The position numbers and the translations under genes were made by a program. The notes under the pieces were generated by a model. The model was not told where the DNA came from. It ran no database searches and was given only the letters and a program-made list of their open reading frames with translations. From Mesostigma viride (taxonomy: Eukaryota; Streptophyta; Mesostigmatophyceae; Mesostigmatales; Mesostigmataceae), in assembly GCA_009746045.1 (NCBI GenBank), contig RPFO01000866.1, forward strand, positions 35,001 through 99,000: a stretch of 64,000 nucleotides of DNA, written 5' to 3'. The first letter of the stretch is position 1. Every line of letters begins with the position of its first letter. Positions 9,983 to 22,024 of this stretch are shown here, one piece after another.

Positions 9983-12900
9983 GATGGTGGCGAGGCGGAC
10001 GCACGACATGCTGGCAGCGACTGGAATCGCCCTCGGGAGTCCCGGGGCTCTGCTCGTGGCCCAGGCGGTCCCAACAACCAACCTGGCGCCGCTTACAACG
10101 TCAGGGGGCCTCGAGCCAACCCAGAGGCGGGGCACACCTCGATTCCTGCCTCGTCAATCGGCCAGAGGCGGGGAGGCATCAGCAGCGCGCGAGAGTACGC
10201 CCGGCTGATCGCCCAGGGTGGGCAAGGCAGCCCTGAGAGGGTGGCCATCGTGCGTGCCATCCGCGAGAGCGCCGCCCGGCCTGCCCAGCACCGGCAGAGC
10301 GCCCCCACCCAGCCCCTGCGTGGCGAAGAAGAGGACATGGGCGCTGGGCGCGTGCCGGTTGCCAGTCGACACGGGGGGGACGGGGCGGTGGCGGCGAGCA
10401 GTGGTCAGCATGCCATTCGGTCGACGGGCCCAGGTGAGGATCGCCGCGCATGGAACTACACAAGCTATAGCATGCATGAAGCTAAAACTATTTATACTGC
10501 AGCTGAGGATCGCCGCGCATGGAACTAAACAAGCTATAGCATGCATGAAGCTAAAACTATTTATACTGCAGCTGAGGATCGCCGCGCATGGAACTACACA
10601 AGCTATAGCATGCATGAAGCTAAAACTATTTATACTGCAGCTGAGGATCGCCGCGCATGGAACTAAACAAGCTATAGCATGCATGAAGCTAAAACTATTT
10701 ACACTGCAGCTGAGGATCGCCGCGCATGGAACTAAACAAGCTATAGCATGCATGAAGCTAAAACTATTTATACTGCAGCTGAGGATCGCCGCGCATGGAA
10801 CTACACAAGCTATAGCATGCATGAAGCTAAGACTATTTATACTGCAGCTGAGGATCGCGGGCATGGAACTAAACAAGCTATAGCATGCATGAAGCTAAGA
10901 CTATTTATACTGCAGCTGAGGATCGCCGCGCATGGAACTACACAAGCTATAGCATGCATGAAGCTAAAACTATTTATACTGCAGCTGAGGATCGCCGCGC
11001 ATGGAACTAAACAAGCTATAGCATGCATGAAGCTAAAACTATTTATACTGCAGCTGAGGATCGCCGCGCACAAGCTGTTATCCGCCTCATGATGGAACCG
11101 CTTCATACCATGTTTACCGGACATGAAGCTGTCCAAGATCCTGCGTAAGTCAGTCCCCATCACGTGTCAATGTCCAATATCCTGCGATGCGATGTCATTG
11201 TGTACCTCCTACGCGTAATTCGGTGTGCGGGCGGCACGGAGAAACCCTTGGCTTGCGAGCACGTGGTCTAGTGTGCGGTTTGCAAGCACGTGATCTGGTG
11301 TGCGCGATGGACTGTTGTCTTCGAGTGTAATATGGTGGTCTACAAGGTGGCGTCTTTTGGCCTGTGGTGGTCAGCAACCTCACGCGGTGGACCATGCAGC
11401 CGCTGGTGGAGAAGAACCTCCAAGTCGCATATCTCCTGCCCCATGCACCTGCCGCCCATGCAATTGCCGACGTCATCTGCCCACTCCCACTGCCATACCT
11501 CCTTTCCCCCGAGCTTACCTCCTGGCGTGTTCGTCGCCGCTCCCGTCCCCCGCCACCACCCAGCAGGGTCCCAGGGCAGGGCGCCGGGTGGCCCATCCAC
11601 GGGCACTGCGCGCATGAGTAGTCGGACGCTCGGCCCTCCACCTGCCGCCACCACTGCCACACGTGCGCCAGCTGCAAGGGGCAACTACGCGGATCGATTA
11701 GAGGCCCCTCTGCCGGGCAACGCGAGCTACAACTTGAACTTTCGCGACCCTGACAACGAGTCCGATGAGTGGTGAGTAGGTGATGCGGTTCATAGTCACA
11801 TGTTACCTGTGGTGCGTACCGTGAATGGTTCGACGAGTGGTGAGGAATTGATGCCGTGCAGATGAGTGGTGAGGGATGAGTGCGGTCATGGGTTAGGGGG
11901 TGAGGGATGAGTGAGGTCATGGGTTAGGGGGTGAGGGATGAGTGCGGTCATGGGTTAGGGGGTGAGGGATGAGTGAGGTCATGGATTAGGGGGTGAGGGA
12001 TGAGTGAGGTCAAGGGTTAGGGGGTGAGGGATGAGTGCGGTCATGGGTTAGGGGGTGAGGGATGAGTGAGGTCATGGGTTAGGGGTGAGGGATGAGTGCG
12101 GTCATGGGTTAGGGGGTGAGGGATGAGTGCGGTCGTGGGTTAGGGGGTGAGGGATGAGTGCGGTCAAGGGTTAGGGGGTGAGGGATGAGTGCGGTCATGG
12201 GTTAGGGGGTGAGGTCAAGGGTTAGGGGGTGAGGGATGAGTGCGGTCATGGGTTAGGGGGTGAGGGATGAGTGAGGTCAAGGGTTAGGGGGTGAGGGATG
12301 AGTGAGGTCATGGGTTAGGGGGTGAGGGATGAGTGCGGTCATGGGTTAGGGGGTGAGGGATGAGTGGGGTCATGGGTTAGGGGGTGAGGGATGAGTGAGG
12401 TCAAGGGTTAGGGGGTGAGGGATGAGTGCGGTCATGGGGTAGGGGGTGAGGGATGAGTGCGGTCATGGGTTAGGGGGTGAGGGATGAGTGCGGTCATGGG
12501 TTAGGGGGTGAGGGATGAGTGCGGTCATGGGGTAGGGGGTGAGGGATGAGTGCGGTCATGGGTTAGGGGGTGAGGGATGAGTGCGGTCATGGGTTAGGGG
12601 GTGAGGGATGAGTGAGGTCATGGGTTAGGGGGTGAGGGATGAGTGCGGTCAAGGGTTAGGGGGTGAGGGATGAGTGAGGTCAAGGGTTAGGGGGTGAGGG
12701 ATGAGTGCGGTCAAGGGTTAGGGGGTGAGGGATGAGTGCGGTCATGGGTTAGGGGGTGAGGGATGAGTGAGGTCATGGGTTAGGGGGTGAGGGATGAGTG
12801 CGGTAATGGGTTAGGGGGTGAGGGATGAGTGGGGTCAAGGGTTAGGGGGTGAGGGATGAGTGCGGTCATGGGTTAGGGGTGAGGGATAAGTGCGGTCATG

Positions 12901-15900
12901 GGTTAGGGGGTGAGGGATGAGTGCGGTCATGGGTTAGGGGGTGAGGGATGAGTGCGGTCATGGGTTAGGGGGTGAGGGATGAGTGAGGTCATGGGTTAGG
13001 GGGTGAGGGATGAGTGAGGTCAAGGGTTAGGGGGTGAGGGATGAGTGCGGTCATGGGGTAGGGGGTGAGGGATGAGTGCGGTCATGGGTTAGGGGGTGAG
13101 GGATGAGTGAGGTCATGGGTTAGGGGGTGAGGGATGAGTGCGGTCATGGGTTAGGGGGTGAGGGATGAGTGCGGTCATGGGTTAGGGGTTGAGGGATGAG
13201 TGCGGTCATGGGTTAGGGGGTGAGGGATGAGTGAGGTCATGGGTTAGGGGGTGAGGGATGAGTGCGGTCAAGGGTTAGGGGGTGAGGGATGAGTGAGGTC
13301 AAGGGTTAGGGGGTGAGGGATGAGTGCGGTCATGGGTTAGGGGGTGAGGGATGAGTGCGGTCATGGGTTAGGGGGTGAGGGATGAGTGGGGTCATGGGTT
13401 AGGGGGTGAGGGATGAGTGCGGTCATGGGTTAGGGGGTGAGGGATGAGTGAGGTCATGGGTTGGGGGGTGAGGGATGAGTGAGGTCAAGGGTTAGGGGTG
13501 AGGGATGAGTGCGGTCATGGGTTAGGGGGTGAGGGATGAGTGCGGTCATGGGTTAGGGGGTGAGGGATGAGTGCGGTCAAGGGTTAGGGGGTGAGGGATG
13601 AGTGCGGTCATGGGTTAGGGGGTGAGGGATGAGTGAGGTCAAGGGTTAGGGGGTGAGGGATGAGTGCGGTCATGGGTTAGGGGGTGAGGGATGAGTGCGG
13701 TCAAGGGTTAGGGGGTGAGGGATGAGTGAGGTCATGGGTTAGGGGGTGAGGGATGAGTGAGGTCATGGGTTAGGGGGTGAGGGATGAGTGAGGTCATGGG
13801 TTAGGGGGTGAGGGATGAGTGCGGTCATGGGTTAGGGGGTGAGGGATGAGTGGGGTCATGGGTTAGGGGGTGAGGGATGAGTGAGGTCAAGGGTTAGGGG
13901 GTGAGGGATGAGTGCGGTCAAGGGTTAGGGGGTGAGGGATGAGTGCGGTCAAGGGTTAGGGGGTGAGGGATGAGTGCGGTCAAGGGTTAGGGGGTGAGGG
14001 ATGAGTGGGGTCATGGGTTAGGTGGTGAGGGATGAGTGCGGTCATGGGTTAGGGGGTGAGGGATGAGTGAGGTCATGGGTTAGGGGGTGAGGGATGAGTG
14101 CGGTCGTGGGTTAGGGGGTGAGGGATGAGTGGGGTCATGGGTTAGGGGGTGAGGGATGAGTGCGGTCAAGGGTTAGGGGGTGAGGGATGAGTGCGGTCAT
14201 GGGTTAGGGGTGAGGGATGAGTGGGGTCAAGGGTCAGGGGGTGAGGGATGAGTGGGGTCATGGGTTAGGGGGTGAGGGATGAGTGAGGTCATGGGTTAGG
14301 GGGTGAGGGATGAGTGCGGTCATGGGTTAGGGGGTGAGGGATGAGTGAGGTCATGGGTTAGGGGGTGAGGGATGAGTGCGGTCGTGGGTTAGGGGGTGAG
14401 GGATGAGTGCGGTCATGGGTTAGGGGGTGAGGGATGAGTGCGGTCAAGGGTTAGGGGGTGAGGGATGAGTGCGGTCATGGGTTAGGGGGTGAGGGATGAG
14501 TGCGGTCATGGGTTAGGGGGTGAGGGATGAGTGAGGTCATGGGTTAGGGGGTGAGGGATGAGTGGGGTCATGGTTTAGGGGGTGAGGGATGAGTGAGGTC
14601 ATGGGTTAGGGGGTGAGGGATGAGTGGGGTCATGGGTTAGGGGGCGAGGGATGAGTGCGGTCATGGATTAGGGGGTGAGGGATGAGTGCGGTCGTGGGTT
14701 AGGGGGTGAGGGATGAGTGCGGTCATGGGTTAGGGGGTGAGGGATGAGTGAGGTCATGGGTTAGGGGGTGAGGGATGAGTGCGGTCATGGGTTAGGGGGT
14801 GAGGGATGAGTGAGGTCAAGGGTTAGGGGGTGAGGGATGAGTGAGGTCATGGGTTAGGGGGTGAGGGATGAGTGCGGTCATGGGTTAGGGGGTGAGGGAT
14901 GAGTGAGGTCAAGGGTTAGGGGGTGAGGGATGAGTGCGGTCATGGGTTAGGGGGTGCGGTCAAGGGTTAGGGGGTGAGGGATGAGTGAGGTCATGGGTTA
15001 GGGGGTGAGGGATGAGTGAGGTCATGGGTTAGGGGGTGAGGGATGAGTGAGGTCATGCGTTAGGGGGTGAGGGATGAGTGAGGTCCAGGGTTAGGGGGTG
15101 AGGGATGAGTGCGGTCATGGGTTAGGGGGTGAGGGATGAGTGCGGTCATGAGTTAGGGGGTGAGGGATGAGTGCGGTCATGGGTTAGGGGGTGAGGGATG
15201 AGTGCGGTCATGGGTTAGGGGGTGAGGGATGCGTGCGGTCATGGGTAAGGGGGTGAGGGATGAGTGCGGTCATGGGTTTGGTGGTGAGGGATGAGTGAGG
15301 TCAAGGGTTAGGGGGTGAGGGATGAGTGAGGTCAAGGGTTAGGGGGTGAGGGATGAGTGCGGTCATGGGTTAGGGGTGAGGGATGAGTGAGGTCATGGGT
15401 TAGGGGGTGAGGGATGAGTGCGGTCATGGGTTAGGGGGTGAGGGATGAGTGCGGTCAAGGGTTAGGGGGTGAGGGATGAGTGCGGTCATGGGTTAGGGGG
15501 TGAGGGATGAGTGAGGTCATGGGTTAGGGGGTGAGGGATGAGTGCGGTCATGGGTTAGGGGGTGAGGGATGAGTGGGGTCAAGGGTTAGGGGGTGAGGGA
15601 TGAGTGAGGTCAAGGGTTAGGGGTTGAGGGATGAGTGCGGTCATGGGTTAGGGGGTGAGGGATGAGTGCGGTCATGGGTTAGGGGGTGAGGGATGGGTGC
15701 GGTCATGGGTTAGGGGGTGAGGGATGCGTGAGGTCATGGGGTAGGGGGTGAGGGATGAGTGAGGTCATGGGTTAGGGGGTGAGGGATGAGTGCGGTCATG
15801 GGTTAGGGGTGAGGGATGAGTGGGGTCAAGGGTTAGGGGGTGAGGGATGAGTGCGGTCATGGGTTAGGGGGTGAGGGATAAGTGCGGTCATGGGTTAGGG

Positions 15901-18900
15901 GGTGAGGGATGCGTGAGGTCATGGGGTAGGGGGTGAGGGATGAGTGCGGTCATGGGTTAGGGGGTGAGGGATGAGTGGGGTCAAGGGTTAGGGGGTGAGG
16001 GATGAGTGAGGTCAAGGGTTAGGGGGTGAGGGATGAGTGAGGTCATGGGTTAGGGGGTGAGGGATGCGTGAGGTCATGGGTTAGGGGGTGAGGGATGAGT
16101 GAGGTCATGGGTTAGGGGGTGAGGGATGAGTGCGGTCATGGGGTAGGGGGTGAGGGATGAGTGCGGTCATGGGTTAGGGGGTGAGGGATGAGTGCGGTCA
16201 TGGGTTAGGGGTGAGGGATGAGTGCGGTCATGGGTTAGGGGTGAGGGATGAGTGAGGTCATGGGTTAGGGGGTGAGGGATGAGTGAGGTCATGGGTTAGG
16301 GGGTGAGGGATGAGTGCGGTCATGGGTTAGGGGGTGAGGGATGAGTGAGGTCATGGGTTAGGGGGTGAGGGATGAGTGCGGTCATGGGTTAGGGGGTGAG
16401 GGATGAGTGCGGTCATGGGTTAGGGGGTGAGGGATGAGTGAGGTCAAGGGTTAGGGGGTGAGGGATGAGTGAGGTCATGGGTTAGGGGGTGAGGGATGAG
16501 TGAGGTCATGGGTTAGGTGGTGAGGGATGAGTGCGGTCATGGGTTAGGGGGTGAGGGATGAGTGCGGTCATGGGTTAGGTGGCTGGTGGTGAGGATGCCA
16601 TGGGGTCTTGCGAAGAAGAGGTTCGGAGGACGTGATGCGGTCCATGACGGGGAGCGGCGAGTCATTTATGTGGGTGTGTGGCGAGGGGTGAGAGGCCTCA
16701 TTTACCCCACCAGCGGCGAGGAATGGGGATGCATCTTGCCAGTCGTGAGCTGTACATTGCTAGTCGTGAGGAGGCGATATTATGTTGATGAAGCGATGAG
16801 TGGTGAAGGGCTGAGTGATCGTATGACCCGCGAGGAGGGCGAAGTATTGAGTCCCATGAGTGAGAGAACAGCACATATTATTTTCACATGAGTGACGAGG
16901 CGCAGTGGTGGCTTGCTCACGAGGGTTGGGGATATGGGGCGCGTGGCCATGAGGTCGGGGGTGCGGGGTGAGGGGCCATGGGGTGGGGGGTGGGGCCATG
17001 GGATGGGGGGCGAGGGGCCTTGGGGGGGGGGCGCGTGGTCTTGGGGTAAGGGGTGGAAGGTGGGGGGCCTATCTGGATAATGGGGGGAGTCTTCTTCCTG
17101 CATGAGTCACAAGGACACGAAGCGACATGAAGGACACCATTTTCCTACTTTTTTCTGTAGTGGTTTCGGTTTGTGTGGCGTCTCCAGCTTATTCAACACC
17201 CCCCCCTTTTTAGTTATTTCGTACAGGGCTGGGCTTTGAACGTCGTGAATCTTCCTAACAAACCCCAGGAGTGATGGCCGTGTGGAAGAGAGCATTCATT
17301 AATTACTTTACTTACATCAATTCACAAGTTGTATTCCCTACTTCTATACTTTTTACTTGTTCGGCCCACTTTTTTTTTCTTTTTACTTTTATTAATTACT
17401 TATCTGGTGTGTGCTTGGGTTTTGGTTCACCGTACCCCAGGAGCGACGACGACATGGAGGACGCGGATGGCAACGTGGTGCCTTCGCTGCTCTCGTCAGA
17501 GTGGGAGGCGTATTGGAGCGTGGCGGAGAGGGGGGGCGGCGTTGATGACTTGGAGGCCGAGGGCTGGACGTAAGCGCTTGCCGTGTCTAATCGTCAATGA
17601 GCTTTCAAAGATGTTTAGAAGGTTAGATGTAAGCATTTGCCGTGTCTAATCGTCAATGAGCTTTCAAAGATGTTTAGAAGGTTAGATGTAAGCGTTTGCC
17701 GTGTCTAATCGTCAATGAGCTTTCAAAGATGTTTAGAAGGTTAGATGTAAGCATTTGCCGTGTCTAATCGTCAATGAGCTTTCAAAGATGTTTAGAAGGT
17801 TAGATGTAAGCGTTTGCCGTGTCTAATCGTCAATGAGCTTTCAAAGATGTTTAGAAGGTTAGATGTAAGCATTTGCCGTGTCTAATCGTCAATGAGCTTT
17901 CAAAGATGTTTAGAAGGTTAGATGTAAGCATTTGTCGTGTCTAATCGTCAATGAGCTTTCAAAGATGTTTAGAAGGTTAGATGTAAGCGTTTGCCGTGTC
18001 TAATCGTCAATGAGCTTCCAAAGATTTTGTGATAAAAAAAACCGTCGTTTCTCAAGGAGAATGGAGAGGGTGGGACGTAAGCATTTGACATGTCTAATAA
18101 TGAATAAGCTTCTAAGTATCGTTAGAGGGCTAGACGTAAGCATTTGTCGTGTCTAATCGTCAATGAGCTTCTAAGTATGTTTAGAGAGTGGGGGTCGTAA
18201 GCATAATGCAGCCGCCGCTTGTGCATATGTTTAGAGGGGTGTGCGTACGCATCACGCATCAGCCGTTTCGGGGGCTGGGCGTAAGCTTGATGCAGCCGCC
18301 GCTTGTACATATGTTGAGAGGGGTGGGCATGCGCACGATCCGCTTTGTATACAGGAGCCGGCGTTTATCTAAAGGAGCACGCGTGACGGTTGCGGGTGAA
18401 ACTAGCCATTCTGGCTTTGTGCCAGTAGAGAGATGAGCCCAGAGGGGGCAGTGTCAGCCCGAGCCAGTCGCGTAGAGGGTTGGCGGTGAGTGGTAGGCTT
18501 CCCTGCGGAGCGGCGGGCGTAGGCATGAGCCACAACATACATAGTATGGATCGAGGAATGCTGGCAAGGACACCTCGCTGGTATCCCTACACCACGCGGT
18601 GGAGGTTGGATGCAATTGGGTAGATCCAGCAGGGAGAGAGCCTTGATTGCAGGCAGCACCACCCCACATCGTGGACGGGCGTAGGGTTAGAGGTGTACTA
18701 TTTTAGGGAACGTTCTATATCGTCCTGTTCACCCTTGCGAGGCTGAGACAGCACCTAGCGTCGTCTTCTAACAGTGTAATCAATCGAACACTGTAAAGTC
18801 CGCTTCGTAGCGTCATCTGCTTCGCGTCTCACCCTCTTCCGTCACCCAGCTCTTTTCCTATTGCTTCCCCTGCTCTGACACAAAGCGATCGCTCCCTAAA

Positions 18901-21900
18901 TCTCTCATGCTATGCTTCACCCTGAATGCCACATTTGCTTACCTTCTTGCTCGTGGCTATTTCTTTTCCTTTTTCTGCTTACTCGGGCCCCAACCCGGCG
19001 TGCGTGCGGGTACGGGCGGGTGGGTGGGCGGGGGTGCGGGCGGGCGCCCCCAGATACGAGCGTTTGCTTCAACTGGACGAGCATGTGGTACGCCCGGGCC
19101 CTTGTCTGTGGCAACCCCTTGTTCTCTTTACTTTCCTTTTTGTTTCCTTGCTCCTTCTTCACCCCCTTTCTGTCTTGTGCGGGATGGGAACCAAATGCTC
19201 ACTTTTGATGCCCCCACCCCTCCTTTACATCTCTCCACCCCCGATTTTACTCCCCTGACCCCGCGTCTGTCGGCCCGACCTGCCTTCCATCCTTTCATCC
19301 TCCCCCCTCTTTTACCCGCGCTCCCATCCTTTGTCTGGGGATGATTATTGGGGGATTTTTCAGCGTCGAAGGACGGCCACGCCAGCATGCCATTTGTTGA
19401 CCTGCGTATGGAAACTTGATGGCAGATGTGATGGCAGAGAAGTTTAAAGGCGAAGCTAGGCCATGTGTGGTTTTTTGGTGCTTACTGTTTGTATAGCATG
19501 GCTTCAGCCGGGTTATTGCACTAGTACTTTGGGTGGGAAGTAAAGCAGCACCTATTAATTAATTAAGTACTCCATTCAGGCACAGCCAGATCGGTAAATG
19601 CCGCGTTACCATACCCTCAGTGTCGTGTGTGTGAAGGGTTTCTGGTTGTAGGCTGCAACCCGCCCTGTGGCCGCCCTATCCGTACTGCATCGCAAGTTCT
19701 TCATAACTGCCCTACTTGTGCTGCATCACAACTCTCCTCTGCGCTGCCCTATTCGTGCGGCGTTGCAACCCCCCCTGTGGCTGCCCACTTCCTGATGTGT
19801 TGCCGCCTTCTCCTAGCTGACCTACTACTGCCATGGTCGTCACCTCCTCCTCTCCCTCACCTCCTACCTTGTCCATGGTCGTCACCTCCTCTCCGTCACC
19901 TCCTACCTTGTCCATGGTCGTCACCTCCTCCTCTCCTGCACCTCCTACCTTGTCCTACCTTGTCGTGCCGCCAGGTCCAACGGGGGGGCCTCGCTACCGC
20001 GGCGGTGCGCGCACTCGCGCGGGTGGTGAGTGTACTCGCGACCTCCCGTTTCGAAGCACTCACGGAAATCTTCTGGGTGATGTTAAGTTCGTTGGTGTGC
20101 TGGTTTCCATGACATCTATGTCCAAGTGCCTCAATTGCTTCGAAGCTTGCTTGCGCGCTTCACTGCGGCTTTGTCACGTCTGTTACACCGTCACTGAGGC
20201 CTTAGGAAGGGCGATTGAGTGGCTATGCATTTCAAAAGTATGGCTGCGTGTGGCATAATTCCCCTGACTGGGTTCCTTGCGGGTTTGTAATATAAATGAC
20301 ATTTTTTAACAGCCTAAGCCTTCATTGTTTTCTGTTCTTTAATCTTATCTGTTTTTTATTATTATTTTTTATGATTGCGTGCGTTCGTCCACGTTCATGT
20401 GTTCACTCGCCTAATGTCTTTTGTCTTGCTATTTGTGTGTGTTCACTCACACCTGCCATTTCTGCATTTCTTCCCATGATGACGGTGTTTCCCATGCATC
20501 GCTGGCGGCGCCAGACTGTTGCCAGCTGTCCCGACGCGGCGCGCCAATCCGAGTGCTCCATCTGCCTGGAGCGTTTCGTGCGCGTGGACAAGCTCGTGAA
20601 GCTGCCCTGCATCCACTGCTTCCACGAGGGTGAGCAAATAGGTGTACACTAGTATTATAATAATGATAGTTTATGCCGTTCCTTCTGCCAAGTTCGCATT
20701 ATTTATCACAGCAGTCACTATTCTGTTATTTACGTAACTTTTCATCCGTTATATTACACATTATACTCATTATATCATATCATCACATTATATCATACTA
20801 CTATATATTCATTATATTACACATTATATTATAATATGTGTTGTGTTATTTTTATTATTTTCGTCCTGTTCTGTCGCTACGGAACTAAACATCCCCTGCT
20901 GCCTCCATGAGGGTGAGGGGTGTAGAAGCAATGAACTTTAGGGTAGAAGGTGCCCCTAGTGATTACTTTGATACGGGTTTATTATCAAAGATCACCGTCT
21001 TGCCTCAAACACAATTGTACATCCCCTGCTACTTCCGCGAGGGTGAGCCAACAGGCGCCTTCGTTGTACAGAGTTTGGACTGTTTAGAACAACAGCAACT
21101 GTTTTTGTCTTGAGCACAAGTGCATGTCCACTGTTTCAACAAAGGTTAGGGGGTGGAAGCTGCTTATCAGGACCTCTTGTCTAATACTGTTATCAACGCA
21201 ACTTTTTTTCACGTTGATGTTTGTCTACTTGTTTTATCAACGCTACTTTTTATCACATTACTATTTAACGCGTTCTCTTTTTCTTCTAGTGTTATCAACA
21301 TTGCTATTTGTCACGTTACTATTTGGCTAATAGTATTATTACCGCTACTATTTATCACAAGGACAGCGATGCATCCACTGTTTGCACGAGGGTGCGCGAG
21401 CAGAAGCGAAGTTTTTATGCTTACGACAGCAGCCAAGCAATGTTCCACTATCGGGGCTGGGAGTCATTTACTCCAGGCGGTGAGCACCGTGCAGGTAGCT
21501 TCTCACCACAGCTAGCGCGGAACAGATGAGGCACAGATGCGGAACAGATGAGGCACGGGAATCCCCACGTTTATGATGAAATGACCTGTTAAGGCAGGCT
21601 TGGACTGAGCGCGTTTTCGGCAGATTGTTGCTGAGTTCCTGTCTCTTGTTCTAGTTTAGTGGATGCTGTTGTACTTGCTCTTGCGCTTGGATTGCCTTCT
21701 GATTGGCGCACTTGCTTGAAGACGTGGTGGCCTTTTTATCATCAGATACGTATTAGCAGAGCTAGTAGACTAATTAGCATCAGACTTAAGTGACTTCTCG
21801 GAATGTGCTGCATGCTTATCTGCAACCAATTGTTATTTGCTCTGCCGGCCCCGGCCGACCCCACCCCCTCCTGGTGTCACCCTCCAGATTGCGTGGTTCC

Positions 21901-22024
21901 CTGGTTCAAGTCGCACCACAAGTGCCCCATGTGCAGATTCAATATGAAAGATGACACCGACGAGGCATCAAGGGACGCTGGCACCGGGAGTGATGAGGAA
22001 GTCGTGGTGGTGGGCGGGGAATGA
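9983..22024 (+). CDS. RING-H2 zinc-finger protein (probable E3 ubiquitin ligase), 3' five exons
   Basis: Exons 9983-10433, 11567-11771, 17441-17569, 20526-20629 and 21888-22024, joined in consistent phases (1, 2, 2, 1), give 341 residues up to the TGA at 22022-22024. The first part is Gly/Arg/Ser-rich and probably disordered (it holds SAREYARLIAQGG), followed by acidic stretches (NESDEW, SDDDMEDADG). A canonical C-terminal RING-H2 finger is split between the last two exons: Cys272, Cys275, Cys290, His292, His295, Cys298, Cys309, Cys312 with spacing C-x2-C-x14-C-x-H-x2-H-x2-C-x10-C-x2-C. The tail is acidic. RING-H2 fingers bind two zinc ions and recruit E2 enzymes, so an E3 role is likely; the substrate is unknown. 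The acceptor CTTAG at 9982 follows an in-frame stop, so an upstream exon with the start codon is missing. Introns are 1133, 5669, 2956 and 1258 bp, all with repeats founded on the preceding exon's donor. Confidence 0.88.
10434..11075. repeat. 69-bp minisatellite starting at a RING-H2 donor
   Basis: About nine copies of a 69-bp unit with GAGGATCGCCGCGCATGGAA. The first copy is the donor itself (CCCAG|GTGAGGATCGCC at 10433/10434). Later copies read TGCAGCTGAGGATCGCC, so the GT has become CT. Units alternate between CTACACAAGC and CTAAACAAGC. Because 69 is a multiple of three, two frames stay open across the array, which is not evidence of coding. Confidence 0.93.
11838..16590. repeat. 31-bp G-rich satellite, about 150 copies, within a RING-H2 intron
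   Basis: The unit contains GATGAGTGCGGTCATGGG and TTAGGGGGTGAGG. Variants at two sites (GCGGTC/GAGGTC/GGGGTC and CATGGG/CAAGGG) mix without a clear higher order; a few units are 30 bp. The flank shows how it began: exon junction GATGAGTG|GTGAGT at 11771, then GACGAGTG|GTGAGG ending at 11839 and GATGAGTG|GTGAGG ending at 11868, which leads directly into the array. Every unit keeps a GGGG|GTGAGG donor-like core and several G-runs that could form quadruplexes in DNA or pre-mRNA. Confidence 0.96.
16591..17440. other. End of RING-H2 intron 2
   Basis: Unique sequence with degenerate GATGAGTG pieces at its left end and G-rich stretches at 16920-17080. It ends in a pyrimidine tract and the acceptor CCCCAG at 17440. 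No other gene is seen. Confidence 0.6.
17561..18330. repeat. 59-bp minisatellite founded on the next RING-H2 donor
   Basis: Exon end and donor GGGCTGGAC|GTAAGCGCTTG (17569/17570) is followed by eight copies of a 59-bp unit starting GTAAGCRTTTGCCGTGTCTA and ending GGTTAGAT. Units with GTAAGCG and GTAAGCA mostly alternate, giving a 118-bp dimer. Decayed copies at 18075-18290 again show the exon-like form (GGGCTAGAC|GTAAGC, GGGCTGGGC|GTAAGC). Each copy is a near-consensus donor. Confidence 0.94.
18340..20525. other. Rest of RING-H2 intron 3
   Basis: No second gene is recognised. There are pyrimidine-rich stretches at 18830-18980 and 19110-19340 and a short tandem repeat at 19832-19960 (CCATGGTCGTCACCTCC, three to four copies). 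The stretch 20290-20380 is T-rich. Open frames here lack family features. Confidence 0.5.
20600..21395 (+). repeat. Diverged copies of the RING exon end and donor
   Basis: Exon 4 ends CTGCCCTGCATCCACTGC, then TTCCACGAGG|GTGAGC at 20629. The intron holds four decayed copies: CATCCCCTGCTGCC with ATGAGG|GTGAGG (near 20912), CATCCCCTGCTACTTCCGCG with AGG|GTGAGCC (near 21042), TGTCCACTGTTTCAAC with AAAGGTTAG (near 21144) and GCATCCACTGTTTGCACGAG with GGTGCG (near 21391). They are about 100-280 bp apart. Confidence 0.8.

Noticed and set aside
16562-16891. 109-codon plus-strand frame at the end of the 31-bp satellite
   Set aside because: It begins in the repeat, shows no domain, and lies between two phase-matched RING-H2 exons.
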